In this document: piece by piece, positions 1 through 6,247 of the stretch
Layout of the letters: each line of letters starts with the position of its first letter
Numbering within the stretch: position 1 is the first letter of the stretch
From: Chryseobacterium sp. UBA6632
GTDB taxonomy: Bacteria > Bacteroidota > Bacteroidia > Flavobacteriales > Weeksellaceae
Reading direction: 5' to 3'
Assembly: GCA_002455915.1 (NCBI GenBank)
Contig: DKLU01000187.1
Span: 2,966 to 14,594, forward strand
Length of the DNA stretch: 11,629 nt
The notes under the pieces: generated by a model
Seen by the model: the letters and a program-made list of their open reading frames with translations, nothing else
What the model was told of the DNA's origin: nothing
Databases searched by the model: none
Translations under genes and position numbers: made by a program

Positions 1-66
1 TTCTTAATCTTTTAATTTTAGATTTTTATAAGTCTTAAAGGTTAAACCTAAATCCTTTATTTATGC

Positions 67-2658
67 TTAACTGCGCAGGTCTTCCAAAAACTGTTCCAAA
101 GAATGAAGATCGCTGATAATAACTTCTCTTGCTTTTGCACCATTAAAACCGCCTACAATTCCGCTGGCTTCCAGTTGATCCATAATTCTTCCCGCTCTGT
201 TGTAGCCTAACTTTAATTGTCTCTGAAGCATAGAGGTAGAACCTTGCTGTGTTGAAACAATAATTCTTGCGGCTTCCTCAAATAACGCATCTTTTTCATT
301 TGGATCAAAAGCGCTTACTGTACTTGTAGAATCTTCAGAAACATACTCCGGAAGGATAAATGCCGAAGCATATCCTTTCTGTTCGCCAATAAATTCTGCC
401 AATCTTTCAACTTCAGGCGTATCTACAAAAGCACACTGAAGTCTTAAAATTTCATTTCCATTAAAATAAAGCATATCTCCTTTACCGATCAACTGGTCTG
501 CACCCGGCGAATCTAAAATCGTTCTTGAATCGACACTTGAGATTACTCTAAATGCCGCCCTTGCAGGGAAGTTAGCTTTAATCATACCTGTAATTACGTT
601 TACAGAGGGTCTTTGTGTTGCCACAATTAGGTGAATTCCAACCGCTCTCGCCAGCTGTGCTAATCTGGCAATAGGTAATTCTACTTCTTTTCCGGCTGTC
701 ATGATCAAATCTGCAAACTCATCTACGACCAAAACGATGTATGGCAAATAACGGTGACCGTTTTCAGGATTTAATTTTCTTTCCGTGAATTTTTTGTTGT
801 ATTCTTTTAAGTTTTTACAGAAAGCGTTTTTAAGCAAATCATACCTCGTATCCATTTCGATACAAAGTGAGTTAAGCGTGTTGATTACTTTGTTGGTGTC
901 TGTAATAATCGCTTCTTCCGCATCAGGAAGTTTTGCTAAGTAATGTCTTTCAATCTTTGAGTATAAAGAAAGTTCCACTTTTTTAGGATCCACCATTACG
1001 AATTTCAGTTCGCTTGGATGTTTTTTATAAAGAAGGGAAGTCAAAATTGCGTTAATCCCAACCGATTTACCTTGTCCCGTTGCACCCGCCATTAGTAAGT
1101 GAGGCATTTTTGAAAGATCGGCCATGAAAATTTCATTTGAAATCGTTTTACCAAAAACCACAGGCAAATCCATATCTGTATTTTGGAATTTCTGCGAGGC
1201 AATCACCGAACGCATAGAAACCATTGTAGGATTTTTTCTCGGAACCTCAATCCCAATCGTTCCTTTTCCAGGCATCGGAGCAATAATTCTGATTCCTAAT
1301 GCCGAAAGATTTAACGCAATATCATCCTGCAGTTTTTTAATGGCTGCCACACGAATTCCCGCTTCCGGTACAATTTCATATAAAGTAACAGTTGGCCCAA
1401 TCGTCGCTTTAATTTCAGAAATTCCTACGTTAAAGTTTTTCAGCAATCCAACGATTTTGTTTTTATTTTCCTCTAATTCATCTTTATTAATAGAAATTTC
1501 TTCGTTTCCGTAGTCTTTCAAAAGTTCAACAGGTGGCATCTGGAATTTAGCCAAATCAAGCTTATGATCGTAAAGACCGTGCTGATCTACCAATTCCTGA
1601 GATTTTCTGTCGGAATCGTCTAAAATATCTACAACCGGAGCTACCTCAACATTAAATTTAATTTCCTCTTTTACCGCTGTTGAAACTGCTGCAACCGAAG
1701 CTGGAGTAGGCGTTGGATGAAGATCAAAAGCCTGTTCCGGAGTTGATGTCGGAAAGTTAGGTTTTGTATTTACGTTTAAATTAATCGAGTTTGAAAAATC
1801 ATTTTTATTGTCTTCTTCAAATGAAGTATGATTTGGCGTAACTATCGTATCTAAATTGGTAGAAACCGGAACTTCAGGAAATCCTTTCGGAACGCTCACT
1901 GCTTCCGGTTCTGTAAATTTAGGAGTCGGTTTTTGAACAACTTCTGTTACAGTAACTTTTGGTTCTTCTGTTTTTACTTGTTGAATTTCATCAGGTGTTT
2001 CAATTTCTTCGATTAATTCTTCGTCTGCTTCAAAGTTTTCATCAGAATTTGGCATCATCGATTTTACTTTTCCAATGGTATTTTCGTTGATTTCGTTGAA
2101 TTTATTTTTAATTGAACTTGGTCTTAAATTAAATTCCAATACGAAATACAGGATAATACTCGAAATCAAAACCAGCCAAAGACCGTAACTTCCGATAATG
2201 GCATTCAAAGAATCCATAATCTGGTATCCGTAAACGCCGCTCAAGACGCCTTGTCCTTTTGTAATGGCTCCGAATAAAATAGGAAGCCAGCAAATGAAAA
2301 ACAAAGAGTGACCAACGGTTTTCCAAGGCTTGAAGATTTTCTTTTTCAGAATAATTGTTCCGAAAACCAAAAATAAAAAGGCTATAATAAAAGAAGCGAC
2401 CCCGATACTTTCAAAAATGAAAATATTTCCGAGCCAGTCTCCCAATTTTCCAAAAATATTTGAAGATTTTATACTTTTATCGAGCATAGTTCCTGCCTGG
2501 CTTTGGTCTGCCTTCCAGTTTGTTAAATAAGAAACAAATGAAAACGTAAGAACTATAGAAAAAAGAATAAACGTGAGCCCCGAAAATACTCGTGGCTTTG
2601 ATAAAAATTTGCCTTTATCAGGCGATTCCTGCTGCGTGTTTTGTGTCTTTTTATCCAT
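67..2658 (-). CDS. ftsK: FtsK/SpoIIIE-family DNA translocase
   Basis: Membrane-anchored, ATP-driven DNA pump that clears and aligns chromosome termini at the division septum. The 863 residues show the full family layout. Four hydrophobic segments lie near residues 27-45, 83-104, 116-132 and 155-175. A Pro/Thr/Glu-rich, low-complexity linker spans about 190-345. The motor follows from about 375: Walker A GATGQGKS at 525-532, VMVDPKK at 554-560, Walker B LVVDEFAD at 643-650 and ATQRPS at 680-685. A C-terminal winged-helix gamma domain at about 785-850 would read orienting DNA sequences and contact XerD. The motor and gamma domain are intact, so this is a full-length gene. The start ATG places the cytoplasmic tail directly before the first membrane segment. 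It is the last gene on its strand before the window edge. Family assignment is secure; the orienting sequence read by this gamma domain cannot be told from here. Confidence 0.97.
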   Translation of the reverse strand: MDKKTQNTQQESPDKGKFLSKPRVFSGLTFILFSIVLTFSFVSYLTNWKADQSQAGTMLDKSIKSSNIFGKLGDWLGNIFIFESIGVASFIIAFLFLVFGTIILKKKIFKPWKTVGHSLFFICWLPILFGAITKGQGVLSGVYGYQIMDSLNAIIGSYGLWLVLISSIILYFVLEFNLRPSSIKNKFNEINENTIGKVKSMMPNSDENFEADEELIEEIETPDEIQQVKTEEPKVTVTEVVQKPTPKFTEPEAVSVPKGFPEVPVSTNLDTIVTPNHTSFEEDNKNDFSNSINLNVNTKPNFPTSTPEQAFDLHPTPTPASVAAVSTAVKEEIKFNVEVAPVVDILDDSDRKSQELVDQHGLYDHKLDLAKFQMPPVELLKDYGNEEISINKDELEENKNKIVGLLKNFNVGISEIKATIGPTVTLYEIVPEAGIRVAAIKKLQDDIALNLSALGIRIIAPMPGKGTIGIEVPRKNPTMVSMRSVIASQKFQNTDMDLPVVFGKTISNEIFMADLSKMPHLLMAGATGQGKSVGINAILTSLLYKKHPSELKFVMVDPKKVELSLYSKIERHYLAKLPDAEEAIITDTNKVINTLNSLCIEMDTRYDLLKNAFCKNLKEYNKKFTERKLNPENGHRYLPYIVLVVDEFADLIMTAGKEVELPIARLAQLARAVGIHLIVATQRPSVNVITGMIKANFPARAAFRVISSVDSRTILDSPGADQLIGKGDMLYFNGNEILRLQCAFVDTPEVERLAEFIGEQKGYASAFILPEYVSEDSTSTVSAFDPNEKDALFEEAARIIVSTQQGSTSMLQRQLKLGYNRAGRIMDQLEASGIVGGFNGAKAREVIISDLHSLEQFLEDLRS

Positions 2659-2671
2659 AATATAATGTGGG

Positions 2672-2679
2672 CAAATTTA
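2672..2679 (-). promoter_or_regulatory. Possible -7 box for ftsK
   Basis: On the minus strand this reads TAAATTTG, matching the Bacteroidetes TAnnTTTG box. It ends 13 nt before the ftsK ATG, which would give a leader of only about 6-8 nt. A TTG lies 16 nt upstream (2696-2698), slightly closer than the usual -33 spacing. The motif is AT-rich and could occur by chance. Confidence 0.3.
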
Positions 2680-2733
2680 GTGTTTTTTCAACATTCAAAG
2701 AATCTTTTTTATTTAAAAAGAATGGTAAATTTC

Positions 2734-2754
2734 GCCTTTCACAAAAGGCTTTTT
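2734..2754 (+). terminator. Orphan rho-independent terminator, plus strand
   Basis: Stem GCCTTT (2734-2739) pairs with AAAGGC (2744-2749) across a CACA loop and is followed directly by TTTTT. The T-run fixes the orientation as plus. No plus-strand gene lies upstream, because ftsK occupies that stretch on the minus strand. It may stop antisense transcription coming out of ftsK, or be the remnant of a lost gene. Confidence 0.55.
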
Positions 2755-2952
2755 CGTTTTGTTTTCTTTGAATAATTTTGATTAAAAATATTTAAAATAA
2801 TTGAATTATCAGTCTAAATTTTCCTTTGTTTTGATTTAAAATAGTAAAAAATATGTTTTAAACTGTGCCGTAAAACTTTTTTAACTTGTCTGAATGATGT
2901 CTTTCTTTTTTTAGAATAGATTTTAAATACAATATTTTAGCCAACAAAAGAA

Positions 2953-2980
2953 AAAGCCTTTTAAAACTTTAAAAGACTTT
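2953..2980 (-). terminator. Terminator of the lipoprotein gene
   Basis: Twelve-pair hairpin with one G-T wobble: AAAGCCTTTTAA (2953-2964) with TTAAAAGACTTT (2969-2980), loop AACT. On the minus strand it is followed by a T-rich stretch (TTCTTTTGTT). It begins 25 nt past the stop codon of the lipoprotein gene, so it separates that gene from ftsK. Confidence 0.75.
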
Positions 2981-3005
2981 CAATATTGTATAAATTGTAA
3001 TGAAT

Positions 3006-3482
3006 TTATTTCAAAAGCGACCAAATTAAAACACCAATTCCGGTGTAAACGGCCACAGTGATAATATCTGCAATAGGTTGTGAAAAACGTTTTTCAGCAA
3101 TTTTTTCACTATTGATTTGGTCCTTATGGAATTTCAGAATTTTTTTAGGACTACGAATCGGATGGGCAACCAAGCTGTCACTTTCCCAACGAGCCACGAT
3201 TACTTTGTAAGTTTTGCCATCAACTTCAATTCTCACATTTTTATTGGGAGTCAGCTTCTCCTGAATACTCATAGGAGCGGGGGGTTGTGGCGAACTCAAA
3301 TTTTGCGGCGCAGCGGTCATACTTTTTGCCTGAAGGGCAATATCATTATTCGGAGTAGCTGTTTTTTTAGATCCGGATTTTGTTTCTGCTGCTGTTGTTG
3401 GATCGGGCTGTTTTTTTACCTGATACGTATAACAGCTCACAAGAAAAAATGATATGATGATGAGATAAAGATTCTTTTGCAT
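3006..3482 (-). CDS. Unknown small lipoprotein with a C-terminal membrane segment
   Basis: A 158-residue protein I do not recognise as a named family. The N-terminus is a lipoprotein signal: hydrophobic residues 5-16, then a lipobox LVSC with the acylated Cys at 17. Residues about 22-80 are rich in Pro, Thr, Ser, Ala and Lys and probably disordered. Residues about 82-130 form a basic/acidic patch (VRIEVDGKTYKV, then WESDSL) that could be a small beta-rich domain. Residues 137-157 are strongly hydrophobic and look like a membrane helix ending three residues from the C-terminus. No acidic residues follow Cys17, so the usual Bacteroidetes surface-export signal is absent and the protein likely faces the periplasm. 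It has its own terminator and stands alone, divergent from the hydrolase cluster. Being a gene is well supported; function is unknown. Confidence 0.85.
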   Translation of the reverse strand: MQKNLYLIIISFFLVSCYTYQVKKQPDPTTAAETKSGSKKTATPNNDIALQAKSMTAAPQNLSSPQPPAPMSIQEKLTPNKNVRIEVDGKTYKVIVARWESDSLVAHPIRSPKKILKFHKDQINSEKIAEKRFSQPIADIITVAVYTGIGVLIWSLLK

Positions 3483-3486
3483 TGGC

Positions 3487-3494
3487 CAAATTTA
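3487..3494 (-). promoter_or_regulatory. Possible -7 box abutting the lipoprotein start
   Basis: The minus strand reads TAAATTTG, the same octamer found before ftsK, ending only 4 nt before the ATG. If used, the transcript would start at or next to the start codon. I find no TTG at the proper -33 distance, so this may be chance. Confidence 0.25.
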
Positions 3495-3592
3495 AGAATT
3501 AAACGGAATATTTCGCATTTTCTTTTACAAGATCCTTTTTAAAAAAGTTTAATGATAGATAATTTTATAAAGAAGGTTTGCATAAATCACTT

Positions 3593-3608
3593 TTTGAACT
3601 AGTTCAAA
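3593..3608. promoter_or_regulatory. 16 bp palindrome, candidate operator of the hydrolase cluster
   Basis: TTTGAACTAGTTCAAA is a perfect 16 bp palindrome. It ends 21 bp before the -7 box of the first hydrolase gene, so it abuts the -33 position, as expected for a dimeric repressor or activator site. The binding protein is unknown. It is unlike the palindrome before the Crp/Fnr gene, so the two are not obviously sites for the same protein. Confidence 0.5.
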
Positions 3609-3629
3609 TGTATTGCGCTTTCCACGGTA

Positions 3630-3637
3630 TAACTTTG
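3630..3637 (+). promoter_or_regulatory. -7 box of the hydrolase cluster promoter
   Basis: TAACTTTG fits TAnnTTTG and lies 33 nt before the ATG of the first hydrolase, leaving a leader of roughly 27 nt. A TTG sits 14 nt upstream (3613-3615), closer than the usual 17-23 nt spacing. I see no comparable box in the gaps before the second or third hydrolase or the regulator, which supports one transcript from here. Confidence 0.5.
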
Positions 3638-3670
3638 CAAGTGTAAAATTAAATAATTAATAAAATCATT

Positions 3671-4222
3671 ATGAAAAACGCACTTTTAATTATCGATGTT
3701 CAAAACGACTATTTCGTTGGAGGAACACATACTTTATATCAACCGGAAATCGCAGGTGAAAATGCGGGTAAATTACTGAAAGATGCTCGTGAAAAAGGAA
3801 TAGAGGTTATCCATATTCAGCATATCGCAACCAATGAAGGTGCTGATTTCTTTTTGCCAAATACTTACGGAGCTGAAATTAATGATTGTGTAAAACCGTT
3901 AGAGGATGAGAAAATTATTCAGAAAAATTATCCGAACAGTTTTAGAGAAACAAAACTTTTAAGCTATCTGAGAGCTTTGGGAATTGAAGATCTTGTGGTT
4001 TGCGGAATGATGACTGATGTTTGTGTAGATGCAACAGTAAGAGCTGCAATGGATAACGGTTTTAACACCACTTTAATTGGCGATGCTTGTGCTACTGAAA
4101 GCAGAGAATTGTATGGTAAAATAGTTGAAGCTAAAGATATTCATACAGGTTATCTTGCCGGATTAACAGCTTTGGGCGGACTTTACGCAAATGTAATGAC
4201 AACTGAAGATTATTTGAAATGA
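3671..4222 (+). CDS. Cytoplasmic isochorismatase-like cysteine hydrolase (copy 1 of 3)
   Basis: Cysteine hydrolase of the isochorismatase/nicotinamidase superfamily, which hydrolyses C-N, ester or vinyl-ether bonds in small molecules. The 183 residues are a complete single domain beginning at the first core strand (LLIIDVQNDYF), with no signal peptide, so it is cytoplasmic. The catalytic triad is D9, K85 (QKNYPNSF) and C118 in GMMTDVCV, where the family carries its cis-peptide turn. It has three further cysteines (C73, C111, C140). It is the first gene of the cluster, behind a promoter box and a palindrome, 42 nt before copy 2. It aligns without gaps to copies 2 and 3 but is the most divergent of the three (for example FVGGTHTL where they have FPGG). 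The substrate is not predictable; nicotinamide, other amides or antibiotic-like compounds such as streptothricin are possibilities from the superfamily only. Confidence 0.93.
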   Translation: MKNALLIIDVQNDYFVGGTHTLYQPEIAGENAGKLLKDAREKGIEVIHIQHIATNEGADFFLPNTYGAEINDCVKPLEDEKIIQKNYPNSFRETKLLSYLRALGIEDLVVCGMMTDVCVDATVRAAMDNGFNTTLIGDACATESRELYGKIVEAKDIHTGYLAGLTALGGLYANVMTTEDYLK

Positions 4223-4264
4223 TTTAAAAGCTATTATAAAAATTAATTTAAAATTTTCACACAA

Positions 4265-4912
4265 ATGATGAAGTTTCTTTTAAAGACCTGTGTGGTCGCA
4301 TGTGTTTTCTTAACGTCTGTTTTGCAGAATGCTTTTGCTCAAAGTACAAATTTTGACAACAGTGCGCTTCTGATTATCGATGTTCAGAACGATTATTTTC
4401 CTGGTGGAAAAATGACGTTGGTAAATGCTGACGGAGCAGGGCAAAAAACAAAAGAATTGCTGGCTGCTTACAGAGCGAAAGGAAAGCCTGTAATTCACAT
4501 TCAGCACATTGCAACGAATGCAGGCGCTACTTTCTTTTTACCAAATACTACCGGAGCAGAGATCAACGCATTGGTTACTCCAAAATCAGGAGAGAAAGTA
4601 ATTGTAAAGCATTATCCGAACAGTTTCAGAGATACAGATTTGCTGCAATATCTGAAAAGTATCGGGGTTAAAAATCTTACCATCACCGGAATGATGACGG
4701 ATGTTTGCGTGGTTTCTACAACAAGAGCTGCTTTCGATTTCGGATTCAATAATACTGTAATCACAGATGCTACAGCTACGAGAGACAGAACGCTAAACGG
4801 AAAAACAGTAAGTGCTGCAAACGTTCAGAAGTCTTATTTGGCGGGATTAAATTCTCTTGGAGGGTTATATGCTAAAGAGAAAACAACAGCACAATTTGTA
4901 AATGGTCAATAA
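4265..4912 (+). CDS. Secreted (periplasmic) isochorismatase-like cysteine hydrolase (copy 2 of 3)
   Basis: Same fold and triad as copy 1 (D39, K115, C148), preceded by a 25-residue Sec signal peptide: KFLLK, a hydrophobic core and the cleavage site AFA before Q26. The mature enzyme would work in the periplasm or outside, unusual in a superfamily whose best-known members are cytoplasmic. The predicted mature protein has a single cysteine, the catalytic one. Positions that are Cys in copy 1 (C73, C111, C140) are Ala, Thr and Thr here, which fits life in an oxidising compartment. It is closer to copy 3 than to copy 1 (shared HIATNAGATFFLPNT and TTRAAFD). The gaps to its neighbours are 42 and 28 nt without a terminator, so it is probably cotranscribed. 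The substrate is unknown. The ATG is set by the signal peptide; Met2 is an equally possible start. Confidence 0.93.
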   Translation: MMKFLLKTCVVACVFLTSVLQNAFAQSTNFDNSALLIIDVQNDYFPGGKMTLVNADGAGQKTKELLAAYRAKGKPVIHIQHIATNAGATFFLPNTTGAEINALVTPKSGEKVIVKHYPNSFRDTDLLQYLKSIGVKNLTITGMMTDVCVVSTTRAAFDFGFNNTVITDATATRDRTLNGKTVSAANVQKSYLAGLNSLGGLYAKEKTTAQFVNGQ

Positions 4913-4940
4913 TTTAAAATTTAATTCAAATTCAATAAAA

Positions 4941-5585
4941 ATGAAAAAACTATTCTTAGGATTATTATCTGTAATGCTGATGGTTTTAGTAGGATGTCAT
5001 GATTCAGACAATGTAAAAAATACTAAATCGGATACTGCATTATTAATTATAGATGTGCAAAATGACTATTTTCCTGGCGGAAGTATGGAATTGGTAGGCG
5101 CAAAAGAAGCGGGTGAAAACGCAAAGAAAATGTTGGAATATTACAGATCTAAAAAAATGCCAATCATCCATATCAAGCATATTGCAACCAACGCAGGAGC
5201 TACTTTCTTTTTACCAAACACTCCGGGAGCGGAAATAAATGCTTTGGTAGCGCCTAATAAGGATGAAAAAGTAATCATCAAACATTATCCAAACAGTTTC
5301 AGAGAAACAGATCTTCAGGAATATCTTAAAGCTCAGGGCATCAAAAATCTTGTAATTACAGGAATGATGACAGATGTTTGTGTAGAGTCTACAACGAGAG
5401 CTGCTTTTGATCTTGGATACAACAATACCGTAATTGGTGATGCTTGTGCGACGAGAGACAGAGAATTGAATGGTGAAGTGGTTCCTGCCGCTACCGTTCA
5501 CGAGTCTTTCCTTGCTGGTATTTCTGCACTGGATAACCTTTATGCTAAAATTGTAAACACGCAAGATTACCTTAAAGGAAAATAA
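4941..5585 (+). CDS. Lipoprotein isochorismatase-like cysteine hydrolase (copy 3 of 3)
   Basis: A third paralogue of 214 residues with triad D38, K114 and C147. The N-terminus is a lipoprotein signal, KKLFLGLLS then lipobox LVGC, so Cys19 would be acylated and the enzyme tethered to a membrane. Residues after it (HDSDN) include two aspartates. In Bacteroidetes, acidic residues right after the Cys can direct lipoproteins to the cell surface, but this is not a clean match to the known consensus. I chose the ATG at 4941 over an in-frame ATG at 4902: the earlier one overlaps the copy 2 gene and would put 13 polar residues before the signal peptide. Relative to copy 1 it has Ala at the C73 position and Thr at C111, but keeps Cys at the C140 position (C169). 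It is followed 80 nt later by the Crp/Fnr gene. Confidence 0.92.
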   Translation: MKKLFLGLLSVMLMVLVGCHDSDNVKNTKSDTALLIIDVQNDYFPGGSMELVGAKEAGENAKKMLEYYRSKKMPIIHIKHIATNAGATFFLPNTPGAEINALVAPNKDEKVIIKHYPNSFRETDLQEYLKAQGIKNLVITGMMTDVCVESTTRAAFDLGYNNTVIGDACATRDRELNGEVVPAATVHESFLAGISALDNLYAKIVNTQDYLKGK

Positions 5586-5621
5586 TAAAACAAAACACAA
5601 ATGATTAGTTTTATAAGTAAG

Positions 5622-5643
5622 GATACCAATAATTATTGGTATC
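5622..5643. promoter_or_regulatory. Perfect 22 bp palindrome before the Crp/Fnr gene
   Basis: GATACCAATAA (5622-5632) followed immediately by its exact reverse complement TTATTGGTATC (5633-5643). It ends 22 bp before the regulator ATG. The length fits a Crp/Fnr dimer site, so autoregulation is plausible. As RNA it forms a 9-pair stem with an AATT loop, and AAG/TTT outside can extend it with one G-T wobble. The following TTTATTCG is a weak U-tract, so a partial terminator between the hydrolases and the regulator is the main alternative. Confidence 0.55.
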
Positions 5644-5665
5644 TTTATTCGTTAAAAAAGATAAA

Positions 5666-6247
5666 ATGCTGGAAAAACTTTATAAAAACATCGGATTACG
5701 TGTTCAATTTTCTGAAGAAGAATTCAAACAATTTTCGGCTCCTTTTGAGCTTAAAAAATTTAAGAAAAGAGAAGTTGTTCTTAGTGAAGGAGAATATTGC
5801 CTTTTTGAAGGTTTTGTAACGAGCGGATGTTTTAAAGTATATTTTATGAACGAAGAAGGGCTGGAGCAAACGTTATATTTTGCTGTTGAAAACTGGTGGA
5901 TTTTGGATCTCGATAGTCTTATTAATAATGTTCCGAGTACTTTAAGTATTGAGGCTCTGGAAGATAGCGAGGTGTTGATGATCTCTAAGAAAGATAAGAA
6001 TTTGTTGTACGAAACTATGCCACAAGTAGAAAAACTCTTCAGGATCATGAATCAGCAGACTTCTATTTCGCTGCAAAGAAGGATTTTATCTCTATTGCAT
6101 AAAACAGCAGATAAACGTTATATCGAGTTTCTTGAAAAATATCCAACTCTTGAACAACGACTAACCCAACAGCAGGTTGCTTCTTATCTTGGGATTTCTC
6201 ATGAATTTTTAAGTAAAATCAGAAAAAGAACTGTCTTAGGTAAATAA
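5666..6247 (+). CDS. Crp/Fnr-family transcriptional regulator
   Basis: A 193-residue regulator with an N-terminal cyclic-nucleotide-binding-type beta-barrel (about 10-115) and a C-terminal helix-turn-helix. The recognition unit is about residues 166-188, with VASYLGIS then EFLSKIRK. The barrel lacks an obvious cAMP-contact motif (Arg-Ser-Ala type), and I see no Fnr-type cysteine cluster at the N-terminus. As for many Bacteroidetes members, the ligand is unknown or absent. I chose the ATG at 5666; an in-frame TTG at 5636 would add ten residues but lies inside the palindrome. It follows the three hydrolases on the same strand after 80 nt, without its own -7 box that I can see, and is the natural candidate to control them. 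Its target and effector are inferences. Confidence 0.9.
   Translation: MLEKLYKNIGLRVQFSEEEFKQFSAPFELKKFKKREVVLSEGEYCLFEGFVTSGCFKVYFMNEEGLEQTLYFAVENWWILDLDSLINNVPSTLSIEALEDSEVLMISKKDKNLLYETMPQVEKLFRIMNQQTSISLQRRILSLLHKTADKRYIEFLEKYPTLEQRLTQQQVASYLGISHEFLSKIRKRTVLGK

Larger units (their letters stand above)
2659..3005. other. 347 bp spacer between lipoprotein gene and ftsK
   Basis: Very AT-rich sequence without a credible reading frame on either strand. It holds the terminator of the lipoprotein gene at its right end, an apparently orphan plus-strand terminator near its left end and the possible ftsK -7 box. Between about 2760 and 2950 I see only A/T-rich sequence with no convincing RNA gene or operator. 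Confidence 0.6.

Noticed and set aside
39..58. Small inverted repeat AGGTTAAACCT downstream of ftsK as a possible terminator
   Set aside because: The stem is only five pairs and the T-run on the minus strand is poor; ftsK may well continue into a gene beyond the left edge.
1124..1513. 129-codon open frame antisense to ftsK
   Set aside because: It lies wholly inside the ftsK motor region on the opposite strand and shows no recognisable domain.
3117..3452. 111-codon open frame antisense to the lipoprotein gene
   Set aside because: It is a shadow of the lipoprotein gene; a run of Cys and Phe comes from the repetitive linker codons, and it has no independent start signal.
4902..4940. Earlier in-frame ATG for the third hydrolase, adding 13 residues
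   Set aside because: It overlaps the end of the second hydrolase gene and would bury the lipoprotein signal behind a polar extension; the ATG at 4941 gives a textbook lipoprotein N-terminus.
5211..5600. 129-codon open frame antisense to the third hydrolase
   Set aside because: The hydrolase is clearly the coding strand (triad, fold, paralogues); the antisense frame has no family features.
5601..5819. Open frame of 72 codons on the plus strand before and inside the Crp/Fnr gene
   Set aside because: Most of it overlaps the regulator in another frame, its composition is just Lys/Asn/Phe/Tyr-rich translation of AT-rich DNA, and it runs through the palindrome.
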